DNA from: Chitinophaga ginsengisegetis
GTDB taxonomy: Bacteria; Bacteroidota; Bacteroidia; Chitinophagales; Chitinophagaceae
Assembly: GCF_900168065.1 (NCBI RefSeq)
Contig: NZ_FUZZ01000004.1
Location: forward strand, 1-64,000
Reading direction: 5' to 3'
DNA length: 64,000 nt
In this document: one piece after another, positions 33,022 to 41,601 of the stretch
Layout of the letters: every line of letters begins with the position of its first letter
How positions within the stretch are numbered: position 1 is the stretch's first letter
The notes under the pieces: model-generated
What the model saw: the letters and a program-made list of their open reading frames with translations, nothing else
What the model was told of the DNA's origin: nothing
The model's database searches: none
Position numbers and translations under genes: made by a program

Positions 33022-33906
33022 ATGATGGTAACCGATAAAACCTATAAAAACGCTAATCGCAGGGAGAGGGTCATATTCCTCGTAAAACTGCTGGTATATC
33101 TGGGCATTGTTTATTTTAACCTTGAACACCCTCCCGTATATGATAAGTTTACATGGTTGTTTAAGCTCACCAACGCGCTCTCTTTTTTCCTGGGCGCCAA
33201 TCTGGTTATCTCCCTGGCCTGGCTGGTGATCCTCTCCTGGTACACCCGCCGCCGCAACCGGCAGCGGCCCATTGAAAAGGATAATTTTATTCTAGGGATC
33301 AACCGTATTTCCTCTGTTTTAAATACGCTTTTTCTCCTGCTGGCTATCACCATCTTTTTTGGCGTGGATCTCCTGAGGCTTGTAACCAGCATCACTATTG
33401 TGGCAGCAGCTATCGCCCTGCTTACAAAAGATTATATTACCAATATGATCAATGGCCTCATCATTATGTTCTCGGATCAGTTGTCGCTCGGCGATCATAT
33501 CCGCATCGGTGAAGTAAAAGGCAGGGTGATGGATATTACCCTTATCAACGTGGTGTTGCAGAACGACGACGATGATATCATTATTATTCCTAATTCGGTA
33601 GTGTTTACTTCGACTGTACTGAACCAGTCCAAGCAAAATATCCGGAAACTGACCATTGAATTTGAGTTGGATCATAAACACCCGTTTACGATCCGCGGAG
33701 TGGAAGACCGGCTGAAACGCTCTATAGACGCCTATTCCCGCAGCTATACGCCGGAAAGTTTTTCCCTGAAAACAATCGAGATCAAAAAAGACTTTGTACA
33801 GTTTAAAGTACAACTGCTGATGCCGCAAACCAACAAGGAAACGGAACGCCTCATCAGGCGGGCGCTCAACACCGAGATCATGGCCATTGCAGAGGGCGTA
33901 AATTAA
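33022..33906 (+). CDS. MscS-family mechanosensitive ion channel
   Basis: This 294-residue protein has about four helices in its first 140 residues, then the MscS beta domain. The pore-lining TM3-like segment SITIVAAAIALLTKDYITNM and the conserved NGLIIMFSDQLSLGDHIRIG and VKGRVMDITLINVVLQND are typical, and IPNSVVFTSTVLNQS completes the domain. It would open under membrane tension to release solutes during osmotic downshock. The last bases overlap the convergent decarboxylase gene by 4 bases. Confidence 0.9.
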   Translation: MMVTDKTYKNANRRERVIFLVKLLVYLGIVYFNLEHPPVYDKFTWLFKLTNALSFFLGANLVISLAWLVILSWYTRRRNRQRPIEKDNFILGINRISSVLNTLFLLLAITIFFGVDLLRLVTSITIVAAAIALLTKDYITNMINGLIIMFSDQLSLGDHIRIGEVKGRVMDITLINVVLQNDDDDIIIIPNSVVFTSTVLNQSKQNIRKLTIEFELDHKHPFTIRGVEDRLKRSIDAYSRSYTPESFSLKTIEIKKDFVQFKVQLLMPQTNKETERLIRRALNTEIMAIAEGVN

Positions 33907-35033
33907 ACCAACGCCATCGCGCCAACGAAGCTGTCCACAAATTCATCTACCTGCGCCTTACTTACGTTAGGCATGCAAATGATATGCGAACAACCGCTTT
34001 CTGAAGCCAGCTGCCACTTCCGGCGGATGCTTCCGGGAGGATCCGGAAACACCACCGTAATAGCATCGGGGTTGCGCCATGCCGGAATACCGTTTTCGTT
34101 GAGGCGTTCCACGGCATACGCAGCTACTGTTAAACTGTGCCTGGCCCTTTCCCGCAAACCTTCCACACCCAGGCTTTTCAGTGCATACCACAGGAACAAT
34201 GGACTATGGCCGTTTCTTGAACCGGTAATGGTGGTGTCCATACTCCCGATATACGCCACCGAGCGGGCAATCCGGTCGCGGTTGGATTTTCTCGCAATCA
34301 CCACACCGCAGGGGATGGGTGCGCCAATAAATTTGTGACCGCTGATAGCAATACTATCTGCCCCGTCCGCAAAATCAAAAGCGGGCCGCGGCTCCAGGAA
34401 AGCGCTGTAGCTGCCGGACAGCGCCCCATCTGCATGAATATAGTGATGACGTATTGCCAGGTTCTTCAAAATACCCTTGATCCTTTTTACATCATCCCGT
34501 GCTTCGGTCATGGTAGTACCAATATTTGCCAGCATGATTACCGGCAGATGCCTGTTCATACGGATGGTATTTTCCAGGTCGTCATAATCTATTTCACCAT
34601 TGGGCAATGTGCGGATAATAATTCCCGGCATATTGAGCAGATGCAGGTTCTTTTGCACACTGTAATGAGTGGCTTCGGAATAATAGACCATCCCTTTGGG
34701 ATACAGCTCCCTCGCAAGATATAAGCCATATAAATTGCCTTCGGAACCGCCGTTGGTAACATATCCCCACCAGTCGTCTTCCGGTGCGCGGAAAAGGCCG
34801 GCAAAGAAGGAAACAACGTATTTCTCCATCTCCCTGGACCCCACAGCATAAGTGGCGGGCACAAAAGGATCACCGAGGTTATTTAACGGATATTGTAAAA
34901 AAGGCAGGAGGGGACTATAATCAAAATCTTTGGATACAGGATATCCTAGGAAATCCCTGGTACGTGTTTGTACCTGCGCTAACAGTTCATTCAGCGCCGC
35001 AGCATCTGCTGCAGCCAGCCGGTACTCTTTCAT
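33903..35033 (-). CDS. PLP-dependent histidine-decarboxylase-type enzyme
   Basis: This 376-residue fold-type I enzyme matches the histidine/serine decarboxylase group: DFLGYPVSKDFDYSPLLPFL, LNNLGDPFVPATYAV, YVTNGGSEGNLYGLYLARE, and the PLP lysine Lys234 in AISGHKFIGAPIPCGVV. IHADGALSGSYSAFL holds the cofactor-binding Asp. The family decarboxylates histidine to histamine in many bacteria, but close relatives act on serine or other amino acids, so the substrate is not certain. It is divergent from an Lrp/AsnC regulator, which may sense the same amino acid. Confidence 0.82.
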   Translation of the reverse strand: MKEYRLAAADAAALNELLAQVQTRTRDFLGYPVSKDFDYSPLLPFLQYPLNNLGDPFVPATYAVGSREMEKYVVSFFAGLFRAPEDDWWGYVTNGGSEGNLYGLYLARELYPKGMVYYSEATHYSVQKNLHLLNMPGIIIRTLPNGEIDYDDLENTIRMNRHLPVIMLANIGTTMTEARDDVKRIKGILKNLAIRHHYIHADGALSGSYSAFLEPRPAFDFADGADSIAISGHKFIGAPIPCGVVIARKSNRDRIARSVAYIGSMDTTITGSRNGHSPLFLWYALKSLGVEGLRERARHSLTVAAYAVERLNENGIPAWRNPDAITVVFPDPPGSIRRKWQLASESGCSHIICMPNVSKAQVDEFVDSFVGAMALV

Positions 35034-35040
35034 AATCGTA

Positions 35041-35066
35041 TTTTACAGGTGTATGATGCTGTAAAA
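35041..35066. promoter_or_regulatory. Perfect inverted repeat upstream of the decarboxylase gene
   Basis: TTTTACAG-N10-CTGTAAAA lies 8 bases upstream of the decarboxylase ATG, within the 166-base divergent region shared with the Lrp-type regulator. It could be a binding site for that regulator or a 5' mRNA hairpin. Confidence 0.5.
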
Positions 35067-35199
35067 GTAAGTATTGATAATCTGATTGAACTGGTATAAT
35101 AATATAATTAGAAAAGATATACTACTTTTAAGTTTCTGGAAGATAAATAGCACTGCCCGGCCACCGCCGGACATCTTTTAAAAGAAAAATATAACTACT

Positions 35200-35664
35200 A
35201 TGGATACACTGGATAAAACAGACCGGAAAATACTGGAGGCACTACAGGCAGATGCCCGCCTGAACACCAAAGAAATTGCGCATCGTATAGGGCTGTCCGT
35301 TACCCCCACCTATGAACGGCTTAAAAAGATTGAGAAAAGCGGGGTGATCAAAAGCTATGTAACCCTGCTGCATGGCGATAAAGCCGGCAAAACACTGGCG
35401 GCCTACTGTAATGTATCGCTGCAACTGCACTCACTGCCGCTGATAAAGAAATTTGAAACCGCTATCGCAAAAATGGAAGAAGTGATGGAGTGTTATCATG
35501 TGGCCGGTACCTACGACTACCTGTTGAAGGTAGTGGTAAACGATATGCGCAGCTACCAACATTTTTTAACCAATAAACTGGCGGCCATTGAAAATATCGG
35601 GCAGGTACACAGCTCTTTCGTAATGACGGAAATCAAGCACACCACAGCTTTCCGGCTGGGATAG
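35200..35664 (+). CDS. Lrp/AsnC-family transcriptional regulator
   Basis: This 154-residue protein has the Lrp helix-turn-helix in its first 60 residues (DKTDRKILEALQADARLNTK; IGLSVTPTYERLKKIEKSGV) and a C-terminal RAM ligand-binding domain (VMECYHVAGTYDYLLKVVVN). Lrp/AsnC proteins form octamers and respond to amino acids. Its divergent neighbour is a PLP decarboxylase, the likely target. Its stop directly abuts the stop of the convergent histidine kinase gene. Confidence 0.95.
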   Translation: MDTLDKTDRKILEALQADARLNTKEIAHRIGLSVTPTYERLKKIEKSGVIKSYVTLLHGDKAGKTLAAYCNVSLQLHSLPLIKKFETAIAKMEEVMECYHVAGTYDYLLKVVVNDMRSYQHFLTNKLAAIENIGQVHSSFVMTEIKHTTAFRLG

Positions 35665-37686
35665 TTATCGCCTCAGCACACTCACGCCGCCCAACGGATG
35701 ATCCTGTACCACCACCGTATAGGCGCGGGGGTTAGGCTCCGGTTCTTCAGACAGGGGAACGGTAAAGGAAAAACTGCTGCCGCTGCCAGGCATACTGTTA
35801 AACCAGATCTGCCCGTGATTGCGTTCTACAAAGTCTTTGGAGAGATGCAGCCCAAGTCCGCAGCCTTTTTCATTCTGCGTGCCGGTAGTAGAGTAGTAGA
35901 TGTTGGAGAAAATACGGTGCTGGTTTTCCACGGGAATACCGGTACCATTGTCTTTTACCGTGATTTCCGCCTGCTCATTATCATGTGTGGCGGTAATCAG
36001 TACTTCACCGCCGGAAGGGGTGAACTTAATGGCGTTATTGATCAGGTTACGCATTACCAGCCTGATCATATCAGGGTCTGCGTATACCATAATGCATTCG
36101 TTCAGTTCGTGCGACAGCTTCACTTCTTTTTGCCGCGCCAGGGTTTGCAGCAGCTCAAATTCGCGGTTTAATAACAGGGTCACATCAAAATCATCCGCTT
36201 TCACACCAATACCTTTCATCTGGTTGCTGGCCCATTGCAGCATATTGTCCATCATGTAGGCCGTATTTTTTACGTCCCTCCATAATTCATCGGTATAGAT
36301 GCGGAACTGCGCCGCATCAATTTTTTCATCTTTCAGTAAAAAGAGCAGTCCCTCCAGGATGGCCAGCGGCGAACGCAGATCATGTGAAATAACCGAGAAT
36401 ATTTTATCCTTTACCTGGTTGAGATTTTCCAGGGTAGCGTTTTGTTCCAGGATAATGCGGTTCTGCATGGATACTTCCCGGTTCTTGTTATTCAGTTCAA
36501 GATACAGCTCCTGCTGCCTTTTATAAAGGCGGTACACCATCACGGTAATCAGCAGCAACGCCAGGAAAAGAGCAGCGGCAGACAGTACCAGCACCCGCTG
36601 TTGCTGTATGGTAGCAAGGTGCATGTGTTGTTCCTTCTTCAGTAAAATATTTTCGCGTTGCTTTTTTTCAGATTCATATTTCTCCTGCGAGCGGGATATC
36701 AGCCGGCCTTTTTCGGCGTTGAAAAAGTCGATGTTCCGGTTACTGAATTCCTTATAGCTCTCAAAGGCGGCGGCATAATCTTTCCGGGCAGAATCCAGCT
36801 CATAGCGGATCTTGTAATAGATCATCTCATTTTTCACATTGCCCAGCGTATCATTTAACAGCTTCGCTTTTTCCAGGTTTTTCGCGGCGCCTTTCAGATC
36901 GCCCTGCATGGTTTGTATTTCAGCGAGGTTCAGGCTGGATTTCACCACACCGGGTAAATTGCCGGCATCCTGGTAATAGGTATTGGAAAGCTGGTGGTAG
37001 CGCAGCGCATCATCATACCGGTGCCGGAGCATGGCTACAATACCCATGTTTTCATAGGTATAGGCCAGTCCGCGCTGATCATGCAGTTCCAGCTTTATTT
37101 TCTCGGCCCTCTCCAGGAACAGCATCGCAGAATCTGGTATTTTCAGGGAGATATATGCGGAGCCAATATTATTGAGGGTCTTGGCAATTTCTGTTTTTTC
37201 GTTTCTTTTCAGCTTTATTGCCAGGGCCTTTTTAAGATAAATGAGTGCGTCCCGCGGGGTATTCAGTTCTGTGAAAATATTCCCCACATCGTTATTCAGT
37301 ACGCCCAGGGTATAAGAATCGCCCAGGGCTTCCGCCAGTTTCAGGGCATTGAGGGTCAGCTGCATCTGTTGATCCAGGTGTCCTTTGGTATTTTCCACGA
37401 GGGCAAGGTTGCGCCAGGCCCATATTTTTCCTTTGGTATAATGAAGACTATCGCTTAACCGGAGCGCTTCGGCGCCATATTTTGCTGCAGTGGGGGCGTC
37501 TATAGTGAAATACGTCCTGGCCACCTGGTTCAGCAGGTTCACCCGGGTGGTATCGTTTTGTGAATGGGAGTGCAGTACTGCCAGCAGGCTGTCGTTGATA
37601 AACTGTTGCGCTGTTACCGCAGGCGACAGCAAAATCAGACATAATGGGATTAAAACGCTCTTCTTCAAAGGACTGGCCGGCAGCAT
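35665..37686 (-). CDS. TPR-containing sensor histidine kinase
   Basis: This 673-residue protein has a signal peptide (LKKSVLIPLCLILLSPAVTA) and about seven periplasmic TPR repeats (about residues 60-310; SYTLGVLNNDVGNIFTELNT; KTLNNIGSAYISLKIPDSAM). A membrane helix near 365-388, a coiled coil and HisKA follow, with His435 in FSVISHDLRSPLAILEG. The HATPase boxes are NNAIKFTPSGG, VKDNGTGIPV and GCGLGLHLSKDFVERNHGQI. No response regulator gene is adjacent. The longest frame starts at 37842, but the ATG at 37686 begins the signal peptide. Confidence 0.93.
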   Translation of the reverse strand: MLPASPLKKSVLIPLCLILLSPAVTAQQFINDSLLAVLHSHSQNDTTRVNLLNQVARTYFTIDAPTAAKYGAEALRLSDSLHYTKGKIWAWRNLALVENTKGHLDQQMQLTLNALKLAEALGDSYTLGVLNNDVGNIFTELNTPRDALIYLKKALAIKLKRNEKTEIAKTLNNIGSAYISLKIPDSAMLFLERAEKIKLELHDQRGLAYTYENMGIVAMLRHRYDDALRYHQLSNTYYQDAGNLPGVVKSSLNLAEIQTMQGDLKGAAKNLEKAKLLNDTLGNVKNEMIYYKIRYELDSARKDYAAAFESYKEFSNRNIDFFNAEKGRLISRSQEKYESEKKQRENILLKKEQHMHLATIQQQRVLVLSAAALFLALLLITVMVYRLYKRQQELYLELNNKNREVSMQNRIILEQNATLENLNQVKDKIFSVISHDLRSPLAILEGLLFLLKDEKIDAAQFRIYTDELWRDVKNTAYMMDNMLQWASNQMKGIGVKADDFDVTLLLNREFELLQTLARQKEVKLSHELNECIMVYADPDMIRLVMRNLINNAIKFTPSGGEVLITATHDNEQAEITVKDNGTGIPVENQHRIFSNIYYSTTGTQNEKGCGLGLHLSKDFVERNHGQIWFNSMPGSGSSFSFTVPLSEEPEPNPRAYTVVVQDHPLGGVSVLRR

Positions 37687-37876
37687 ATGTAATAGTGTTG
37701 GCAGTGACAAGGGTGGAGCGATTCGGGGACGGTCCACTTTAACATAGGTTAAAATTAAAGATAATGTGCCACGATTCAAAGTAAGTTGAGAAAAAAGTGA
37801 GGAATGGGGCGATGAATTTAGTGTTATGACCCTATAAATCAATTATGGTTGTACCTTTCTGCAAAGTTTAGTAACG

Positions 37877-38155
37877 ATGAAACCGCTCATTACCATAGAA
37901 TATTGCCCGAAATGCGGCTGGCTGCTCCGTGCCGCCTACATGGCCCAGGAACTCCTCACCACTTTTACAGATGAATTGGGAGGCGTTACCCTTCGTCCCA
38001 GTGAAATTGGGGGCTCCTATATTATCTGGCTCGGCGAAGAAAAAATCTTCGACCGCAAGGAAAGCGGGCATTTCCCGGAAATCAAATTCCTGAAACAGCT
38101 GGTACGGGATCAGGTGAATCCTGAAAAGAGCTTGGGGCATTCGGACAGGCCATGA
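37877..38155 (+). CDS. SelT/SelW/SelH (Rdx) family selenoprotein-W-like protein
   Basis: This 92-residue thioredoxin-like protein has the redox motif YCPKCGWLLRAAYMAQELL near the N-terminus (CxxC at about residues 10-13) and the family pattern GGVTLRPSEIGGSYIIWLGE, then IFDRKESGHFPEIKFLKQLV. In animals the second Cys is selenocysteine; here both are Cys. A role in redox chemistry is inferred; the substrate is unknown. It lies just upstream of a perfect 13-bp inverted repeat. Confidence 0.9.
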   Translation: MKPLITIEYCPKCGWLLRAAYMAQELLTTFTDELGGVTLRPSEIGGSYIIWLGEEKIFDRKESGHFPEIKFLKQLVRDQVNPEKSLGHSDRP

Positions 38156-38159
38156 TTTC

Positions 38160-38194
38160 AGAGAAGAGGATCCCGGAATGCGATCCTCTTCTCT
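38160..38194. repeat. Perfect 13-bp inverted repeat
   Basis: AGAGAAGAGGATC and its exact complement GATCCTCTTCTCT are separated by 9 bases. No T-run follows on either strand, so a simple terminator is doubtful. It overlaps the expected -33 region of the next promoter and may be an operator. Confidence 0.6.
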
Positions 38195-38202
38195 AAAATC
38201 TT

Positions 38203-38210
38203 TACATTTG
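38203..38210 (+). promoter_or_regulatory. -7 box of the BamA/TamA-like gene
   Basis: TACATTTG matches the Bacteroidota -7 consensus and ends 6 bases before the ATG at 38217, so the transcript would be almost leaderless or start within the codons. Confidence 0.5.
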
Positions 38211-38216
38211 CACCCT

Positions 38217-39404
38217 ATGCGTAAAAACCTCCATATCACGGCTTTATCACTTTTATTAGCAATAGGCGCAAAGGCTCAGCAGGATAGCACTATCACAACC
38301 CCTTCTTCTTCACGGGAAGGGCTATACGACAGCGTATGGTTACGTAAGCGGAGCTTCTTTCCGTTGCCGGTGCTGGGCTATTCCCAGGAAAAAGGACTGG
38401 AAATCGGCGCCGCCATGTTGTATTCTTTTTATACCGATAACAAGAATCCCGACAGGACTACCCGGAACTCGACCCTCAACCTGATCCCCGCAGTTACCAC
38501 GGAGAGCCAGTTTAAAATCGACCTGAAAGCAAATATCTGGACCCGCAGCAATACCTGGCATTTTAAAAGCAATCTCCGGTATCATAATTACCCGCTCTAT
38601 TTCTCTGGCATCGGCGATACTACCCATTACGATAACCGGTCGCTGGTAAACAACAGCCGCTATAAAGTACAGGTGGAAGGGGAGCGGCGCATCAGCGGAC
38701 ACTTTTACGCAGGTGCCTCCATATTATACCAGCATGACACGTACAGCAGCGGCGATGATAAAGGCATTTACACTACCATGCCGCTTACCGACAAAGAAGG
38801 GGGATATGTTACCTTTCTCGGGCTCACCGGTATTTTCGATAACCGCGATAATGAAAACTATGCCCGCCGCGGTTCCTGGCTGAAACTCAACCTGGCATAC
38901 GCACCTTCTTTTTTAAGCAAACATCCGCTCTTTAAAATAGAAGCACAGGGTTCACATTTCCTGTCCATCTCCCGCAAAAGCACACTGGGCTTTAACGGCA
39001 TCTTCAATAGCCTCCAGGGCAATGAGCTGCCCTTTTACCTGCTGCCTGAAATGGGAAACGACCTGATCATGCGCGGCTATTACACCGGCAGGTACCGTAA
39101 CCAGAACTACCTGGCCGGGCAGGCGGAATATCGTTATCTCATCGATCCTAAAATGCGCATTCATATCTGGTTTGTAGATATCAAACCAAAATTTGCACTG
39201 GCTGCATTTGCCGGTACCGGTACCGTATTCGCCAACCGTGATTTCCGTTTCGGCGGATTTAAGCCAAGCTATGGCGCCGGAATCCGTTACTTCTATGACG
39301 AAAATGCAAGGCTCACTATTCGTATAGACTATGCCGTTGGTGAAAAACGAAGCGGTGAATCCAGACAAAAAGGATTGTATCTGTCTCTGGCGGAAGCATT
39401 CTAA
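38217..39404 (+). CDS. Omp85/BamA-TamA-like outer-membrane surface antigen barrel
   Basis: This 395-residue protein has a signal peptide (MRKNLHITALSLLLAIGAKA). It is mainly amphipathic beta strands: PLPVLGYSQEKGLEIGAAML, FLGLTGIFDNRDNENYARRG and GNDLIMRGYYTGRYRNQNYL, with the last block typical of the Omp85 family (surface antigen D15). POTRA domains are missing, so it is a barrel-only member. Its role is unknown; it may be a phospholipase-like or transport barrel. The ATG at 38217 is used rather than an upstream frame that would precede the signal peptide. Confidence 0.8.
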   Translation: MRKNLHITALSLLLAIGAKAQQDSTITTPSSSREGLYDSVWLRKRSFFPLPVLGYSQEKGLEIGAAMLYSFYTDNKNPDRTTRNSTLNLIPAVTTESQFKIDLKANIWTRSNTWHFKSNLRYHNYPLYFSGIGDTTHYDNRSLVNNSRYKVQVEGERRISGHFYAGASILYQHDTYSSGDDKGIYTTMPLTDKEGGYVTFLGLTGIFDNRDNENYARRGSWLKLNLAYAPSFLSKHPLFKIEAQGSHFLSISRKSTLGFNGIFNSLQGNELPFYLLPEMGNDLIMRGYYTGRYRNQNYLAGQAEYRYLIDPKMRIHIWFVDIKPKFALAAFAGTGTVFANRDFRFGGFKPSYGAGIRYFYDENARLTIRIDYAVGEKRSGESRQKGLYLSLAEAF

Positions 39405-39486
39405 CTGAATGCTTCCGGCGATGGTTATGTGGTAATAATTTGTTAACTTTCAATAGATTAAATACCATACTCCAAAACCATCGCAT

Positions 39487-40524
39487 ATGAAAAATCTATT
39501 CCTGCTAGGGGCAGTCGCCATGCTTTTGATTGTTACCCACAGCACCCAGGCACAGGACAATTCCAGCACCCAGGCACAGGACAATTCCAGCACAAGCTCT
39601 TCTTCACACTCAAAATTTTATCTGAAAGTTGTAGGCGGTTATTTTTTCAGCGTATCCCCGGGGCAGTTCCCGAATGTTGGCCCATATCCACCGCAGGATC
39701 TGCATACTGAATTTGGTGCATCCGGCCTGGATACCATTAGCCGTAAGGTGCTTACAGGCTCTTACGGAGAAGGTTTCAGGGCTGGTCTTTCTGTCGGCTA
39801 TAATATCAACAAATATTTTGCGGTAGAAGGAACCTTTAACTATTTCCACAGTAAAAAAAATCTGATGACCCGTCAGCGTGCTACTATGGCTGGTTCCGGC
39901 AAGGAACTGGGCCATGTGGAGTCGCACGGATATGTAAACGCAATTGATTTTGCACCCAGCCTGGTGGTAAGTCCGGGCCTGGAAAAAGTAAATCCATATG
40001 TGCGCTTCGGTGTTATAGTGCCGTTATGGGGCCGTCTCTATATTGAAACCGATGCTACCCAGGTGTCCAGTCCTGCCGGTATTCCTCCGGGTACGCAGGT
40101 GGTTACCAATATCAGCAGGAAAGAGGAAATTAAACCTAATCCTACTGTCGGTTTCCAGGGCGCATTGGGTGTGTCTTTTACGGTATCGCCCCGCTTTGAT
40201 ATTTTCGTGGAAACGGAGTACAAAAATGTACCGGTGCGCAGTAAAGAAAAAGAGATCACTGAATACAATGAAACCAATACGCTCATAAATGGTACCACCG
40301 GTGCAGTAGTACAATCGCTGCCGGGCCGTACCATCAACGATTTGTCGGTAGCGGAAAAGAATACAAAATATGTAACCACGCTGGATCAGAGCTCCAATAC
40401 ACCGGTAAACCAGCAGGGCACCAAAGTGATTTATAAAGATGATAATAAACCGGCCAATGACCTGAAATCCTATATCAATATCGGGGGACTGGGATTGAAT
40501 GCAGGATTGAAATTCCGGTTGTAA
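39487..40524 (+). CDS. Outer-membrane beta-barrel protein with duplicated N-terminal segment
   Basis: This 345-residue protein has a signal peptide (MKNLFLLGAVAMLLIVTHST) followed by a duplicated octapeptide STQAQDNS and a Ser/Thr-rich stretch. The rest is a beta-barrel: FYLKVVGGYFFSV, YGEGFRAGLSVGYNINKYFA, AIDFAPSLVVSP and a C-terminal LNAGLKFRL strand ending in a barrel signature. It resembles OmpA/OmpW-type outer-membrane barrels with long extracellular loops (about residues 230-330). Its function is unknown. Confidence 0.8.
   Translation: MKNLFLLGAVAMLLIVTHSTQAQDNSSTQAQDNSSTSSSSHSKFYLKVVGGYFFSVSPGQFPNVGPYPPQDLHTEFGASGLDTISRKVLTGSYGEGFRAGLSVGYNINKYFAVEGTFNYFHSKKNLMTRQRATMAGSGKELGHVESHGYVNAIDFAPSLVVSPGLEKVNPYVRFGVIVPLWGRLYIETDATQVSSPAGIPPGTQVVTNISRKEEIKPNPTVGFQGALGVSFTVSPRFDIFVETEYKNVPVRSKEKEITEYNETNTLINGTTGAVVQSLPGRTINDLSVAEKNTKYVTTLDQSSNTPVNQQGTKVIYKDDNKPANDLKSYINIGGLGLNAGLKFRL
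39541..39588 (+). repeat. Perfect 24-bp tandem duplication
   Basis: Two exact 24-base copies lie directly head to tail and keep the frame, duplicating STQAQDNS around the signal-peptide cleavage site. Such units can expand or contract by slippage without a frameshift. Confidence 0.9.
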
Positions 40525-40591
40525 CAATAAGCAAGTGCATAAAAAAGGGAAGGCTAAAAGCCTTCCCTTTTTTTACGCACTTGCTTTATTG
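40525..40591. terminator. Long bidirectional terminator
   Basis: GGGAAGGC-TAAAA-GCCTTCCC with flanking A/T tracts forms the core hairpin. Outside it, GCAAGTGC pairs with GCACTTGC. It serves the outer-membrane barrel gene (plus), and its right arm encodes the last residues of the convergent aldo/keto reductase. Confidence 0.85.
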
Positions 40592-41520
40592 AGTAATGCC
40601 ACCGCTGCTGTATCCAGCTGGAGCTGCACCCCGTTCATCAACTCATGCAGCTGTTCTTTACTGGTGGCACTGGCAATAGGCGCCGCCACCGCAGGGCGTG
40701 TAAGCAGCCACGCCAGTGCAACGCCCGCCGGTGTGGAATGATATTGTGCGGCTACCTGGTCCAGCGCCGCCAGGATACGGAGCCCTCTTTCATTGAGATA
40801 GCTGAGTGCTTTCTGCCCGCGGGCCGCACTCTTGCCGGTATCGGCGGCTGTGCGGTATTTGCCCGTAAGAAAACCACTCGCCAGTGAATAATAATTGATC
40901 ACGCTGAGGTGATGTTCTTCGCAGATCTTTGCATATTGCCGCTCATAATTTTCCCGGTCGTACAGGTTGTACTCCGGCTGAAATGTTTCATACCGTGGCA
41001 AGCCGTTTTGCTTACTGGCTTCCAGGCTTGCCAGCAGGCGGGCAGCGCTCATATTGGAAGCGCCGATAGCTCTGACCTTACCTGCTTTTATCAGCGTATC
41101 ATAAGCTGCCAGCGTTTCTTCTACAGGAGTCGCCTCATTATCAAAATGTGTTTGGTAGAGATCTATATAATCTGTTTGCAGACGCTTCAGGGAAGCCTCT
41201 GCGGCTTTGAGGATATAAGCTTTGCTCACATTTTTGCCCTCGCCCATATCGCCGCCTGCTTTGGTGGCCACAATTATTTTGTCGCGGTTGCCGCGGTCAC
41301 GCATCCATTTACCGATAATGGTTTCAGATTCGCCACCCGAATTTCCCGGTACCCAACGCGGGTATACGTCTGCGGTATCTATAAGGTTGAAACCAGTTGC
41401 AGTAAATTCATCCAGTAATGAAAAAGAAGTGGATTCATTGGCCGACCAGCCGAATACATTGCCGCCAAAGGCCAGCGGGGCTACCAATAGCCCGGATTGT
41501 CCCAGTTTCCGTTTTTCCAT
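40573..41520 (-). CDS. Aldo/keto reductase
   Basis: This 315-residue (beta/alpha)8 NADPH enzyme opens MEKRKLGQSGLLVAPLAFGG. The tetrad is seen as Asp50 and Tyr55 (IDTADVYPRWVPGN, a slightly altered tyrosine region), the Lys in IVATKAGG and the His in LYQTHFDNEATPVEETL. SNMSAARLLASLEAS and the C-terminal PIASATSKEQLHELM bind cofactor. It resembles the YajO/perakine-reductase type (AKR11-13) that acts on small aldehydes. The physiological substrate is unknown. Its C-terminal codons lie inside the terminator hairpin. Confidence 0.92.
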   Translation of the reverse strand: MEKRKLGQSGLLVAPLAFGGNVFGWSANESTSFSLLDEFTATGFNLIDTADVYPRWVPGNSGGESETIIGKWMRDRGNRDKIIVATKAGGDMGEGKNVSKAYILKAAEASLKRLQTDYIDLYQTHFDNEATPVEETLAAYDTLIKAGKVRAIGASNMSAARLLASLEASKQNGLPRYETFQPEYNLYDRENYERQYAKICEEHHLSVINYYSLASGFLTGKYRTAADTGKSAARGQKALSYLNERGLRILAALDQVAAQYHSTPAGVALAWLLTRPAVAAPIASATSKEQLHELMNGVQLQLDTAAVALLNKASA

Positions 41521-41601
41521 AATAATTTTTTTTATTGATTCATACTACGGGTACATCCCGTACGTAATTTAACTACTTTTGTCTTTCACCGACTAATTTT
41601 T

